NCBI GenBank assembly: GCA_018061685.1 | Contig: JAGOTR010000001.1 | Location: forward strand, 1 to 41,577 | Reading direction: 5' to 3' | Length of the DNA: 41,577 nt | Origin: Candidatus Magasanikiibacteriota bacterium | Lineage (GTDB): Bacteria > Patescibacteriota > Patescibacteriia > Magasanikbacterales > UBA922 | Part shown: in pieces, positions 8,560-17,048 of the stretch | Layout: each line of letters starts with the position of its first letter | Numbering within the stretch: the first letter of the stretch is position 1 | The notes under the pieces: model-generated | What the model was told of the DNA's origin: nothing | Seen by the model: the letters and a program-made list of their open reading frames with translations, nothing else | The model's database searches: none | Made by a program: the position numbers and the translations under genes

Positions 8560-8928
8560 TTAGAATAATAATCCACCATCTCGAGCGCCATCAGCAACCG
8601 CTTGAACTCTTCCCGTATAGGCATACCCTGCTCGATCAAATACTACGGCAGTAATACCAGCGGCGGAGGCTCTTTGTGCTAGCATTTTTCCTAATGCATA
8701 GGCAACAGCAACTTTTCCTTTTCGTTCTCCTGCGTCAGCTGCTCCTGCTGCATCTTTTTTACTGTTAGCACTCGCAAGCGTTTTTCCGCTCACATCATCG
8801 ATGAGCTGCACATACATGCCGAGTAAACTCCGAGAAACGGTCAATCGAGGACGAGTCGGCGTACCAGAAATACTGGCGCGTACTCTGCGTTGTCTTTTTT
8901 CTTTTTGTTCTCTTTTTGTAAATTTCAT
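8560..8928 (-). CDS. rplR: 50S ribosomal protein uL18
   Basis: A 122-residue 5S-rRNA-binding protein. RRVRASISGTPTRPRLTVSR gives the family's N-terminal basic strand, and the end (FDRAGYAYTGRVQAVADGARDGGLLF) matches the typical uL18 C-terminus. It lies between rplF (11 bases upstream) and rpsE. Confidence 0.95.
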   Translation of the reverse strand: MKFTKREQKEKRQRRVRASISGTPTRPRLTVSRSLLGMYVQLIDDVSGKTLASANSKKDAAGAADAGERKGKVAVAYALGKMLAQRASAAGITAVVFDRAGYAYTGRVQAVADGARDGGLLF

Positions 8929-8939
8929 ACAGGTAAAAA

Positions 8940-9482
8940 TTAAGCGCTCTTCGCAGCTTTTCCAGCTTTTCGACGAATTATTTCATCGATATATTTGATT
9001 CCTTTTCCTTTATACGGTTCTGGTTTTTTGGTTTGTCGAATTTCAGCCGCTGTTTTGCCAACCAATTCTTTATCAATACCGGTAATGGTCATCAAATTTT
9101 TTTCCACAGCAAATGTAATTCCTTCTGGTGCTGGAAAAATAACAGAATGAGAAAATCCAACTTCAAGTTTCAAATCTTTTCCTTGCATGGCGACGCGGTA
9201 GCCAACACCATTGATTTCTAATTCTTTTTTAAATCCTTCGGTCACGCCACGTACCATATTTTTTGCATGAGAAGCAAATGTTCCCCAAAGGGCACGTTCT
9301 TGCTTTTCTTCTTTATTCTTCACATCAACAATAATAGCATTTTCTTCAATACGCACCGTCACCAATGAGTGAAGTGTTCGGCGCAATGTTCCTTTTGGTC
9401 CTTGAACAACCAAAACATTGCCGTCAATAGTTGCTGTGACGCCCGCTGGAATAGTAATATGTTGTTTTCCTATACGTGACAT
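8940..9482 (-). CDS. rplF: 50S ribosomal protein uL6
   Basis: A 180-residue protein of two similar domains near the sarcin-ricin loop. It starts MSRIGKQHITIPAGV, and the second domain ends with the family signature TKKPEPYKGKGIKYIDEIIRRKAGKAA. A structured spacer (9495-9561) separates it from rpsH. Confidence 0.96.
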   Translation of the reverse strand: MSRIGKQHITIPAGVTATIDGNVLVVQGPKGTLRRTLHSLVTVRIEENAIIVDVKNKEEKQERALWGTFASHAKNMVRGVTEGFKKELEINGVGYRVAMQGKDLKLEVGFSHSVIFPAPEGITFAVEKNLMTITGIDKELVGKTAAEIRQTKKPEPYKGKGIKYIDEIIRRKAGKAAKSA

Positions 9483-9494
9483 ACGTGAATATTA

Positions 9495-9561
9495 GTTCAG
9501 AATTCGGAGCGTGGTATTCACCAGTATGGTGAGGATGAAGCACACGCTCTGAACTCTGAAC
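9495..9561 (-). promoter_or_regulatory. Structured spacer RNA between rpsH and rplF
   Basis: Three nested complementary pairs are visible: GTTCAGA (9495-9501) with TCTGAAC (9555-9561), GAGCGTG (9507-9513) with CACGCTC (9543-9549), and TTCACC (9517-9522) with GGTGA (9528-9532). It ends 13 bases before the uL6 start codon. Such a fold could bind a ribosomal protein or pace translation. It has no T run and is not an obvious terminator. Confidence 0.55.
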
Positions 9562-9565
9562 ACTC

Positions 9566-9955
9566 TTAATAAATAGAACAGAGAACTTCTCCGCCCACTC
9601 CTTTATCTCGTGCTTGTTTATTGGTCATAAGCCCTTGTGAAGTTGAGATAATAGCAAAACCATAATCGTTCAACACACGAGCTAATTCAGTTGATTTTTT
9701 ATACACGCGATGTCCTGGAGCACTTTCTCTTTGGATATGCTGAATCATTGGTTTTCCATCACGGTATAATAATTCCAATACAAGCATTGCTGGGATTCCC
9801 GCCACTTCTTCAATACGAGCAATATAGCCTTCTTCTAAAAGAATAGCGGCTAATCGCTTTTTTAATTTTGATGCAGGAATCTGCACAGTACGGTTTCCAG
9901 CCATCTGTGCGTTGCGAATGCGAGTTAACATGTCTGCTATTGGATCTGTCATCAT
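9566..9955 (-). CDS. rpsH: 30S ribosomal protein uS8
   Basis: A 129-residue primary 16S-binding protein. The start MTDPIADMLTRIRNAQ and the C-terminal ISTSQGLMTNKQARDKGVGGEVLCSIY are diagnostic. Two ATG codons in a row (9955 and 9952) open the frame; family alignments would favour the second. In E. coli uS8 is the repressor of the spc operon, which makes the hairpin right after this gene worth noting. Confidence 0.96.
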   Translation of the reverse strand: MMTDPIADMLTRIRNAQMAGNRTVQIPASKLKKRLAAILLEEGYIARIEEVAGIPAMLVLELLYRDGKPMIQHIQRESAPGHRVYKKSTELARVLNDYGFAIISTSQGLMTNKQARDKGVGGEVLCSIY

Positions 9956-10006
9956 ACGATAGTGATTGATAGAGAGGTTACGAAGATATTATTATTAAAG
10001 TATATA

Positions 10007-10192
10007 TTACCAACTTGACTTTCGAACTCCGGGTAATAACCCACTATTTGCTAATTCTCTAAAGCAAATACGGCATAAACGAAATCGTCTCAAAAAACTT
10101 CTTCTTCTTCCACAGCGAAAACAACGGCGCACTTGTCGTGTACTAAATTTTTGTTTTTTGTTTGATTTTGCTTTTTGTCCTTGTGTTGCCAT
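10007..10192 (-). CDS. rpsZ: 30S ribosomal protein uS14, zinc type
   Basis: 61 residues with CFRC and CRIC, the four-Cys zinc site of the short type Z uS14, and the usual end [16 protein letters not shown]. It occupies the standard place between rplE and rpsH. Confidence 0.96.
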   Translation of the reverse strand: MATQGQKAKSNKKQKFSTRQVRRCFRCGRRRSFLRRFRLCRICFRELANSGLLPGVRKSSW

Positions 10193-10211
10193 AGAAATTC
10201 GAGTGGAATAA

Positions 10212-10757
10212 TTATTGCTTAAATGGAATACCCATTTTCACGAGTAACGCCAGTCCTTCTTTTTTATTTTTTGCGCTAGTCGCGATAATCACTTGCAGCC
10301 CATGAATCTTATCCGCATTTCCCGTTCCACTTACTTCTGGAAACGCGACATGCTCTTTAAATCCGAGGGTATAATTTCCTTGTCTATCAATACCTTTATC
10401 AGTCAATCCGCGAAAATCGCGAACGCGAGGTAATGTCAAGTGAATCATTTTGTATAAAAATTCATACATTTTTTTTCCACGCAAGGTCACCGACATACCA
10501 ATGTCCATACCTTCACGAATTTTAAAGTTCGAGATAGATTTGGTAGTTTTATTATGAACAGGCTTTTGTCCGGTAATCGATTGCAATGTTTGTTCGACCA
10601 TGTCAATAAAGGCACCATCTTTTGCTTGTCTTCCATAGCCAACATTGAGAACAATTTTATTGATCTTTGGCACTTGCATAATGTTGGTATACCCAAATTC
10701 TTGCTTTAAAGCCGGGGCAACATCGCGTTTATATTGTGTATACAAAAGTGGTTCCAT
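10212..10757 (-). CDS. rplE: 50S ribosomal protein uL5
   Basis: A 181-residue 5S-binding protein of the central protuberance. [35 protein letters not shown] and the [12 protein letters not shown] segments are all present. It starts at the first ATG, 8 bases past rplX. Confidence 0.96.
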   Translation of the reverse strand: MEPLLYTQYKRDVAPALKQEFGYTNIMQVPKINKIVLNVGYGRQAKDGAFIDMVEQTLQSITGQKPVHNKTTKSISNFKIREGMDIGMSVTLRGKKMYEFLYKMIHLTLPRVRDFRGLTDKGIDRQGNYTLGFKEHVAFPEVSGTGNADKIHGLQVIIATSAKNKKEGLALLVKMGIPFKQ

Positions 10758-10765
10758 AATAATGA

Positions 10766-11086
10766 TTAGTCTATATATTCAGTACTTTTCTTTGCAACGC
10801 GTTTCTTTTTATCTCCATCTTGCGCAAAGCCAACGCGAGTTGGTTTTTTGGTTTTTGGATCAATAAGCATGACGTTACTAATATGAATTGGTCCAGGGAG
10901 TTCAATAATTTGCCCACTTTGACCTTTTTTTTGTGAACGAATATGTTTTTTTCTAATATTTAATCCATCAATAACCACATAATTCTGTGCATTTTTTTTG
11001 TTTAACAAAACCTGGACGACGGTGCCATTTTTACCGCGTTCTTTTCCTGTCAATACTTGTACATTGTCTCCTGTTTTGATATGCAT
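10766..11086 (-). CDS. rplX: 50S ribosomal protein uL24
   Basis: A 106-residue assembly initiator. The N-terminal KOW motif reads MHIKTGDNVQVLTGKERGKNG, followed by GLNIRKKHIR and the ISNVMLIDPKTKKPTRVGF end. It is downstream of rplN. Confidence 0.96.
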   Translation of the reverse strand: MHIKTGDNVQVLTGKERGKNGTVVQVLLNKKNAQNYVVIDGLNIRKKHIRSQKKGQSGQIIELPGPIHISNVMLIDPKTKKPTRVGFAQDGDKKKRVAKKSTEYID

Positions 11087-11126
11087 AGAAAAATTATTTT
11101 ATAGGGCTATTGCTTTACTGAAATAC

Positions 11127-11498
11127 TTACAATACTTCAGGGGCTAAAGACACAATTTTTTGATACCCATTTTGTCGAAGCTCTCGAGCAACTGGTCCAA
11201 AAATACGTGTGCCTTTTGGCTCTTTACTTTTTTTATCAATAATAACTGCGGCATTTTCATCAAAGCGGATATACGTTCCGTTGCTTCTTCGCATTTCTTT
11301 TGCCTGACGCACAATTACCGCATGTACCACTTCCCCTTTTTTTACCATACCACGAGGTGCGGCTTCCTTAATGGTGCAGGTCACGATATCACCAATAGTA
11401 GCATATCGTTTCTTGTATCCACCAAGAACACGAAATACCATTAACTTCTTTGCGCCTGTATTGTCTGCTACTTTGAGCATGGATCTATGCTGAACCAT
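11127..11498 (-). CDS. rplN: 50S ribosomal protein uL14
   Basis: 123 residues. It begins [18 protein letters not shown], keeps the family signature [17 protein letters not shown], and ends [13 protein letters not shown]. uL14 sits at the subunit interface beside bL19 and uL3. Confidence 0.97.
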   Translation of the reverse strand: MVQHRSMLKVADNTGAKKLMVFRVLGGYKKRYATIGDIVTCTIKEAAPRGMVKKGEVVHAVIVRQAKEMRRSNGTYIRFDENAAVIIDKKSKEPKGTRIFGPVARELRQNGYQKIVSLAPEVL

Positions 11499-11513
11499 AG
11501 TGAGGGAATACTA

Positions 11514-11795
11514 TTATATAACGTGTTTTTTTGCAATACGTACTAATTTCCATTTTTTTGTTTTACTGTATGGTCTCGACTCTTGAAACACCACTTCATC
11601 ATGCATTTGTGCACTATTCATTTCGTCATGCACTGCGTATTTTTTACTCACCCAATATTGTTTTTTATATTTAGGATGCATTTTTTGCATACGCACAATA
11701 ACATGAATGGTTTTATTTTCTACCACACTCAATACTTCTCCCGTGAGCTGTCTTTTTCTTGTTTGTTGTGGATTGTTTGTAAGAGTTTCTGACAT
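11514..11795 (-). CDS. rpsQ: 30S ribosomal protein uS17
   Basis: 93 residues with an OB fold. LTGEVLSVVENKTIHVIV and the paired segment HDEMNSAQMHDEVVFQESRPYSKTKKWKLV (the usual GDxVxIxExRPlSKtKrw) mark uS17. It lies between rpmC and rplN. Confidence 0.94.
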   Translation of the reverse strand: MSETLTNNPQQTRKRQLTGEVLSVVENKTIHVIVRMQKMHPKYKKQYWVSKKYAVHDEMNSAQMHDEVVFQESRPYSKTKKWKLVRIAKKHVI

Positions 11796-11805
11796 ACAAA
11801 TAAGT

Positions 11806-12006
11806 TTATGCGTTGTGTAGGACGCGCTTCATACGAAGCACTGTCAAAATACGAGCAATTGTTTTTTTTGTTTTTTTGACTAACGTTACTTTTGCTAACT
11901 GTCTTTCGCTTGCTTGAAACAACAAAACCCGAAGGTGTGCTTGTTCTTGCACGAGAAGTTCAGTCAACTCTTTTTCTGTTTTTTGTGTTAAATCTTTTAT
12001 CATCAT
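11806..12006 (-). CDS. rpmC: 50S ribosomal protein uL29
   Basis: A 66-residue two-helix protein at the exit tunnel. KDLTQKTEKELTELLVQEQAHLRVLLFQ and the Lys-rich TKKTIARILTVLR fit the family. The frame opens with two consecutive ATG codons (12006 and 12003). It lies between rplP and rpsQ, the usual order. Confidence 0.92.
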   Translation of the reverse strand: MMIKDLTQKTEKELTELLVQEQAHLRVLLFQASERQLAKVTLVKKTKKTIARILTVLRMKRVLHNA

Positions 12007-12016
12007 ACAAAACCGG

Positions 12017-12430
12017 TTATATTTTTTTCACAAAACGAGCTTGCAATGGCAATTTGTATGCTGCCAAGAGTAATCCTTCTCGTGCTTCACCTTCGGGAAT
12101 ACCATCCATTTCAAAAAGTACAGTTCCTGGTTTGATGGTTGTGACATAATGATCCGGTGAACCTTTTCCTCCACCCATAGGTACTTCCGATCCTTTCTTT
12201 GTCACAGGTCGGTCTGGGAATACACGAATCCAGACTCGTCCTGAACGACGGATATATCGGGTCAAGACACGTCGAGCTGCTTCAATTTGACGTGAAGAAA
12301 CCCACGCATGAGTGGTCGCAACTAATCCGAAACTGCCAAAGGCAACGGAGGTTGCTCTGGTAGCAACTCCTTTATTGCGTCTTCGGAGTTTATGCCATTT
12401 TCTGTGTTTTACTTTTTTAGGTAATAACAT
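12017..12430 (-). CDS. rplP: 50S ribosomal protein uL16
   Basis: 137 residues. It opens MLLPKKVKHRKWHK and carries the family motifs ITSRQIEAARR-like (WVSSRQIEAARRVLTRYIRR), WIRVFPDRPVTKKGSEVPMG and KGSPDHYV near the peptidyl-transferase centre. It starts 2 bases past rpsC. Confidence 0.97.
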   Translation of the reverse strand: MLLPKKVKHRKWHKLRRRNKGVATRATSVAFGSFGLVATTHAWVSSRQIEAARRVLTRYIRRSGRVWIRVFPDRPVTKKGSEVPMGGGKGSPDHYVTTIKPGTVLFEMDGIPEGEAREGLLLAAYKLPLQARFVKKI

Positions 12431-12432
12431 AC

Positions 12433-13134
12433 TTATGAAATGCTAGGTTTCTTTTTGGCAGGTGCTTGTGGAGCTTCTTTTTCTTCAAATTTATCTTTGA
12501 TTCCAAATACTTCTCCGCAATAAATCCATACTTTAATACCAATTTTTCCAAAAATAGTGTGTGCTTCAACAATCGCATAATCAACATCACTTCGAAGCGT
12601 AATCAAAGGAATTTTTCCTTGTGCCAACATTTCGGTACGGGCAATTTCTGCTCCGTTTAACCGACCTGCCATTTTAATTTTAATTCCTTGCGCACCTGAT
12701 TTCATTACACGCTCAATCGTTTGCTTCATGATACGACGGAAGGGCATACGTTTTTCTGTATCGGCGGCAATACTTTGTGCAACAACAGAAGCAGACAATG
12801 CTGGTGAGCGTACTTCTTTTACATGAATCTTTGCTTTTGATTTCATTTTTAAAATTTTTGTTTCAATATATTTGCGAATTTCTTCTAATCCTTGCCCACT
12901 TCTTCCAATAATAAATCCTGGTTTTGCTGCCAAAATAGTGATACTCACATTGTTTGGACCACGAGAAACACTTACAGCGTCCACTTGTGCATCTTTACAT
13001 TTTTTTTGAATATACGTACGAATCAAAACATCTTGTTCCAAAAGAACGCCGTACTCTTTATTCGAAAACCAACGTGAATCCCATGGGAAAATCACTGGTG
13101 TTCTATGAATTTTGGGATGGACTTTGTGACCCAT
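12433..13134 (-). CDS. rpsC: 30S ribosomal protein uS3
   Basis: A 233-residue mRNA-entry protein. It opens MGHKVHPKIHRTPVIFPWDSRWF, has a KH-domain core (ILAAKPGFIIGRSGQGLEEIR), and the C-terminal domain contains GRLNGAEIARTEMLAQGKIPL. A short Ala/Lys/Pro tail follows. The start is ATG 13134; a TTG five codons upstream abuts the rplV stop and is less likely. Confidence 0.96.
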   Translation of the reverse strand: MGHKVHPKIHRTPVIFPWDSRWFSNKEYGVLLEQDVLIRTYIQKKCKDAQVDAVSVSRGPNNVSITILAAKPGFIIGRSGQGLEEIRKYIETKILKMKSKAKIHVKEVRSPALSASVVAQSIAADTEKRMPFRRIMKQTIERVMKSGAQGIKIKMAGRLNGAEIARTEMLAQGKIPLITLRSDVDYAIVEAHTIFGKIGIKVWIYCGEVFGIKDKFEEKEAPQAPAKKKPSIS

Positions 13135-13149
13135 ACGAATAGGTATCAA

Positions 13150-13599
13150 TTATTGTGTTATCTTTTTTTTCGCTGCGCGAACCGGAGTAGTTTTTTTTGA
13201 CTTTGGGGTAACGTTGGTTGCTTCTTCTTGAACCACTGCTTCCTGTACAGCAATTTCTTCAGTATCTCCTTCAAGTATTACGGTAATGTGTGAGGCTCTT
13301 TTTCGAAGAGGAGTCGCACGTCCCATAGCACGAGGCATCCATCGCTTGAGTGCATCACCTTCGTTGACAAAGGCACGCTTGACTACCAAGGTACTCTTTT
13401 CAATTTTATGGTTATGCTCGGCATTTGCCATGGCTGATTCAATCAACTTTTTTACTGGTTTTGCAGCTGACTTTTTTGAGTATGTCAATTGCACGACCGC
13501 GTCGACTGCTTTCATTCCACGAACCATATCAACAAGTAATCGTACTTTTCGTGGACTCATGCGAAGTTGTTTTAATTGTGCTTGGGTTTCCATTTTCAT
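13150..13599 (-). CDS. rplV: 50S ribosomal protein uL22 with extended tail
   Basis: A 149-residue tunnel-lining protein. LRMSPRKVRLLVDMVRGM and the hairpin region ALKRWMPRAMGRATPLRKRASHITVIL are the conserved core. About 40 further residues (Glu-rich, then Lys/Thr/Pro-rich, ending VRAAKKKITQ) extend past the normal C-terminus. It lies between rpsS and rpsC. Confidence 0.95.
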   Translation of the reverse strand: MKMETQAQLKQLRMSPRKVRLLVDMVRGMKAVDAVVQLTYSKKSAAKPVKKLIESAMANAEHNHKIEKSTLVVKRAFVNEGDALKRWMPRAMGRATPLRKRASHITVILEGDTEEIAVQEAVVQEEATNVTPKSKKTTPVRAAKKKITQ

Positions 13600-13604
13600 A
13601 AAAA

Positions 13605-13886
13605 TTATTTAGCTTCTGCTTTTGCCATTTTTCCACCATGGCTAATAAATTTACGGGTTGGAGAAAATTCGCCTAACTTATGGCCAACCATATTTTCATC
13701 CACAAACACTTCTAAAAATAATTTTCCATTGTGTACCAAAAATGTCATCCCTACCATTTGTGGAGTAATGGTAGATGCACGTGCCCATGTTTTTATAGGC
13801 TGTTTGTTTCCACTTTGTTGTGCTTTTTGAACTTTTTCCATCAATCTTTCGTTGATAAAAAGTCCTTTTTTTAAACTGCGTGACAT
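13605..13886 (-). CDS. rpsS: 30S ribosomal protein uS19
   Basis: 93 residues. It starts [19 protein letters not shown] and includes [18 protein letters not shown] and [14 protein letters not shown], the standard uS19 motifs at the head of the small subunit. Confidence 0.97.
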   Translation of the reverse strand: MSRSLKKGLFINERLMEKVQKAQQSGNKQPIKTWARASTITPQMVGMTFLVHNGKLFLEVFVDENMVGHKLGEFSPTRKFISHGGKMAKAEAK

Positions 13887-13953
13887 AGAATAGTACGTCC
13901 TTCAATAGTTAGGGCTGTGCTGATGGATACAACACAAGCTCCTCAAGTACAAA

Positions 13954-14796
13954 TTATTTTTTCTTTTTGCGTCTTTGAACGATGAATTTATCTGACCATT
14001 TTCCTCTTTTTCTTGTTTTGACCCCCAATGCTTTTTTACCCCATGGAGTTTTTGGACCACCCTTCAAACCAATCGGCGAGTGTCCTTCTCCACCTCCGTG
14101 TGGATGGTCTACTGGGTTCATATTTTTTCCTTTTACCGTTGGACGCCATCCTCGGTGTCTCATGCGGCCGGCTTTTCCAATACGGACCAATCGGTAATCT
14201 CCATTTCCTACCCGACCAACATTGGCCATGGATTCTTTTGGAAAAAGTCGCATTTCGCCAGATGGCATTTTTAATTGTGCATATTTTCCTTCAATTGCTT
14301 GAATTTGAGCGGCAAGCCCTGCTCCACGAACCAATGTTCCACCTAATCCAGGACGAAGCTCAACATTATATACGAACATACCAACTGGGATATATTCTAA
14401 TGGCATGCGTGCGCCTGATTTTGGTTCAACTTGGTTTTGAGAAGAGACAACAGTATCTCCAACAGCAACACCTTCGTATCCTAACATGTATACTTTTGTT
14501 CCATCTTCGTAGGTAACTAAGATAATGCGTGGTCCACGATTTGGATCGTATTCAATTGCAGTAACCGTTCCAACAGCATCAAAATTGGTGCAAGCAAAAT
14601 CAACCATACGGTATTGTTGCTTGGCTCCACCACCGCGGTGACGCACAGTAATTCTTCCGGTATTATTTCGTCCGCTCTTTTTTTGGATATGTTGAAGCAA
14701 GGTTTTTTCAGGTCTTGTTTTTGTAATATCCGAAAAATCTTGGACGCTTGATTTGCGTCTTCCGGGGGTTGTTGGTTTGTACACTTTTATTGGCAT
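13954..14796 (-). CDS. rplB: 50S ribosomal protein uL2
   Basis: A 280-residue protein needed for subunit joining and peptidyl transfer. It opens MPIKVYKPTTPGRRKS and keeps GRITVRHRGGGAKQQYR, and the C-terminal signature MNPVDHPHGGGEGHSPIG with the conserved His. The ATG at 14796 matches the family N-terminus. The frame is open for 29 more codons upstream from a TTG, but that region forms a strong RNA fold and is treated as leader. Confidence 0.97.
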   Translation of the reverse strand: MPIKVYKPTTPGRRKSSVQDFSDITKTRPEKTLLQHIQKKSGRNNTGRITVRHRGGGAKQQYRMVDFACTNFDAVGTVTAIEYDPNRGPRIILVTYEDGTKVYMLGYEGVAVGDTVVSSQNQVEPKSGARMPLEYIPVGMFVYNVELRPGLGGTLVRGAGLAAQIQAIEGKYAQLKMPSGEMRLFPKESMANVGRVGNGDYRLVRIGKAGRMRHRGWRPTVKGKNMNPVDHPHGGGEGHSPIGLKGGPKTPWGKKALGVKTRKRGKWSDKFIVQRRKKKK

Positions 14797-14812
14797 ACAG
14801 CGTGTGTGAATA

Positions 14813-14881
14813 CATTCGAATCGGCTCAAAAGGCCAACAGGGAAACGAAACGCGTTCGAATGCCTGTTGGCTTTTTCAGCC
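14813..14881 (-). promoter_or_regulatory. Hairpin/pseudoknot leader of rplB
   Basis: On the minus strand the arms at 14881-14863 and 14841-14823 pair at 17 of 19 positions. The 21-base loop starts with CATTCGAA, which is the exact complement of TTCGAATG at 14820-14813 just 3' of the stem, giving an H-type pseudoknot topology. The fold ends 16 bases before the uL2 start codon. It fits a ribosomal-protein feedback site or an attenuator within the S10 transcript. Note that TTCGAA is self-complementary. Confidence 0.6.
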
Positions 14882-14885
14882 AAAC

Positions 14886-15326
14886 TTATACTCCTTCGTG
14901 AATATGAATGGTTTTACCTTTTGGTAATACCACAATTGCTTTTTTCCAATCTTTTCTTTTTCCACTTGATCGTCCAAATCGAGCAATTTTTCCTTCTACA
15001 TTGATCATGTTGACAGCGATTGGCTGTACACCATACACCGCAAGAATTGCTCGTTTTACTTGTAATTTTGTGGCAGAAATTCGCACGGCAAAGGTATATT
15101 GACCTTTTGATTCTTGTCGTGCTGTTTTTTCACTTGTCACTGGTTTTACCAAGACACTTCCACCGACACGATACGTTTGCTTTTCTGGAGTTACGGCAGC
15201 ATCTTTCTTTGTTTTTTTTGCTGCGTTTTTTTTGGGAGCAACAACAGCCTCGTGATCATGGTCATGATCGTGGTCGTGGTCGTGGTCAGTTGATGGATTT
15301 TTTTTCATTTTATCAAGTAATCCCAT
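14886..15326 (-). CDS. rplW: 50S ribosomal protein uL23 with His-Asp repeat extension
   Basis: 146 residues; the uL23 core starts at about residue 55 (VLVKPVTSEKTA) and runs through YTFAVRISATKLQVKRAILAVYGV to KKAIVVLPKGKTIHIHEGV. Before it lies an extra ~50 residues: residues 14-25 are six Asp-His pairs (with HE after), followed by an Ala/Lys-rich linker. Alternating His/Asp tracts bind divalent metals in other proteins; here that is only a suggestion. It lies 4 bases past rplD. Confidence 0.95.
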   Translation of the reverse strand: MGLLDKMKKNPSTDHDHDHDHDHDHEAVVAPKKNAAKKTKKDAAVTPEKQTYRVGGSVLVKPVTSEKTARQESKGQYTFAVRISATKLQVKRAILAVYGVQPIAVNMINVEGKIARFGRSSGKRKDWKKAIVVLPKGKTIHIHEGV

Positions 15327-15330
15327 AGAA

Positions 15331-15957
15331 TTATGCTAATCTTTTTTCAAGCGAAACTAATGCGTCTTTGGTAATAATAATATATTGATGATGCAAGAGA
15401 TCGGCCACATTCACATCTTGTGCTCGTTGCAAATGAACGGTTGAGATGTTTCGTACAGAGCGAGCAATTAATTCATCGCCTCCATTAGTGACAATCAATG
15501 TGGATTTTCCCATTCCTGGCATATTGCCTCGGAATGCTGCCATTTCTTTTGTTTTACCACTTACAGGAAGTGATTCAACAACAAAGAATTTTTCATGTTT
15601 TATTTTGTCTTTTAAACAAAGTTGTACCGCTTTTTTGTTCATTTTTTTGTTTATTTTTTGAACATAATTGCGAACATTCAATGGACCAAAGGTTACCCCT
15701 CCACCTTTCCAAATCGGTGAACGAATAGAACCGTGTCGAGCGCGTCCTGTACCTTTTTGCTTCCATGGTTTTTTTCCACCACCACGAACGTCTCCCCGAT
15801 CTTTCGTGTGTGCCCATGGTTCACGTGCATTTGCTTCAAGAGCTAAGTACACTTGGTGTACGACATCCTTTTTTCCAGTCACACCAAATACAACATCAGA
15901 CACATCGATGGTACCATTCTCTTTTCCATTTGCATTGTATACGACAACCTTTGGCAT
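15331..15957 (-). CDS. rplD: 50S ribosomal protein uL4
   Basis: 208 residues. The tunnel loop is visible in RGGGKKPWKQKGTGRARHGSIRSPIW-type sequence (about residues 60-85), and the Rossmann-like C-terminal part has TLIVTNGGDELIARSVRNI. In E. coli uL4 represses its own operon by binding the S10 leader; here the matching leader candidate is upstream of rplC. Confidence 0.96.
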   Translation of the reverse strand: MPKVVVYNANGKENGTIDVSDVVFGVTGKKDVVHQVYLALEANAREPWAHTKDRGDVRGGGKKPWKQKGTGRARHGSIRSPIWKGGGVTFGPLNVRNYVQKINKKMNKKAVQLCLKDKIKHEKFFVVESLPVSGKTKEMAAFRGNMPGMGKSTLIVTNGGDELIARSVRNISTVHLQRAQDVNVADLLHHQYIIITKDALVSLEKRLA

Positions 15958-15968
15958 ATAGGGTGAAA

Positions 15969-16721
15969 CTATTGAGTTTGAGTAACAGATGCATCTTCTT
16001 TTGCATCAACGGGTGCATCTACAGCTTCCACAGGAATTTCTGATTGCGCAGCTTCTGCGGGAGCAATCATTTCTTCTGAAGAAGGCATGTTTTGTACTTC
16101 AATCATTCCATCTTGCGTGCTGATAAGCAATAAATTACCACGAGCACCAGGAATAGCACCTTTAATTAATAATTCATTTTCTTCTAATAATACATCAACA
16201 ATTTCAAGATTTTTTACTGTCACGCGATCATCACCCATGTGGCCACCCATACGAGTACCTTTAAATACACGTTGTGGTCCGGTAGATCCAATAGAACCAG
16301 GCATGCGCAATTGGTCTTTGTGTCCATGTGTTTTTAAACTTCCACGGAAACCATGTCGTTTTACAACACCTTGAAATCCTTTTCCTTTTGATGAACCTGT
16401 TACTTGTACTTTTTCTCCTGGAGTAAAAATTTGTACCGTAAAGGTATTTCCTCTTTCTAATCCATGAGCATCATCAGTACGAAAATCACGCAAAAATTGA
16501 ACTGTTTGCAAGCCTTTTAAGTGTCCTTGTTCCGCTTTTGACAAACGATATTGTTTTTGAACACCATATCCTACTTGTACAGCAGCAACACCTTGTTTTT
16601 CTTGCGTTTTTACTTGTGTCACAACACAAGGACCTGCTTTGACTCTTGTCACAGGAACAATGGTTCCGTCTTCACGAAACACTTGTGTCATACCAAGTTT
16701 TTTTCCAAGGATAAATTTCAT
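15969..16721 (-). CDS. rplC: 50S ribosomal protein uL3
   Basis: A 250-residue assembly initiator. It starts MKFILGKKLGMTQVFREDG; the long loop HGFRGSLKTHGHKDQLRMPGSIG holds the Gln methylated in E. coli uL3; the core ends QNMPSSEE. A further ~35-residue acidic, Ala/Pro-rich tail follows. It is the first gene of the rplC-to-secY unit, behind its own promoter. Confidence 0.96.
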   Translation of the reverse strand: MKFILGKKLGMTQVFREDGTIVPVTRVKAGPCVVTQVKTQEKQGVAAVQVGYGVQKQYRLSKAEQGHLKGLQTVQFLRDFRTDDAHGLERGNTFTVQIFTPGEKVQVTGSSKGKGFQGVVKRHGFRGSLKTHGHKDQLRMPGSIGSTGPQRVFKGTRMGGHMGDDRVTVKNLEIVDVLLEENELLIKGAIPGARGNLLLISTQDGMIEVQNMPSSEEMIAPAEAAQSEIPVEAVDAPVDAKEDASVTQTQ

Positions 16722-16774
16722 AGTAAAGGTTCTGGAGAAGACAATTTTTATTACACGATTGACCTATAAAATAT

Positions 16775-16850
16775 AAAACGAGAAATACGCTCTCATCAGG
16801 AATACTCGCAATTGCAACAATACTGATGATGAGGAAGTATTTCTCGTTTT
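16775..16850 (-). promoter_or_regulatory. Long hairpin in the rplC leader
   Basis: The outer 14-base arms AAAACGAGAAATAC (16775-16788) and their exact complement (16837-16850) enclose a second pairing, CTCATCAG (16792-16799) with CTGATGATGAG (16823-16833). Read on the minus strand the stem is followed by ATATTTTATAGG, a weak U-rich stretch. It lies ~55 bases before the uL3 start, in the ~265-base leader of the promoter at 16993. It is a good candidate for uL4-type autogenous attenuation. Confidence 0.6.
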
Positions 16851-16992
16851 TATTCGAGAGACGTCTGTGCAGAAGGCACATATTCCTCAGTATACTGAAT
16901 CGGTGCAAATGTTTTTTCTCTTCTTTTTTTGGAGAGAAATCTTATTTGAAATGATACTAAATACTGATTTTTTAATTTGTTCAAGTGGCAAT

Positions 16993-17021
16993 ATAATACT
17001 AGACTGATTCTTTCTTGTCAA
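16993..17021 (-). promoter_or_regulatory. Promoter of the rplC-secY operon
   Basis: Minus strand: TTGACA (17016-17021), 17-base spacer, TATTAT (16993-16998). A consensus -35 box and optimal spacing place the start near 16986, downstream of rpsJ. This implies that rplC onward is transcribed apart from tuf-rpsJ. Confidence 0.8.
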
Positions 17022-17048
17022 GAGAAAGAAATCACCATGTTATCCACA

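Noticed and set aside
14797-14883. N-terminal extension of uL2 from a TTG codon
   Set aside because: The frame is open, but the sequence is a strong hairpin leader and the ATG at 14796 matches the family N-terminus exactly.
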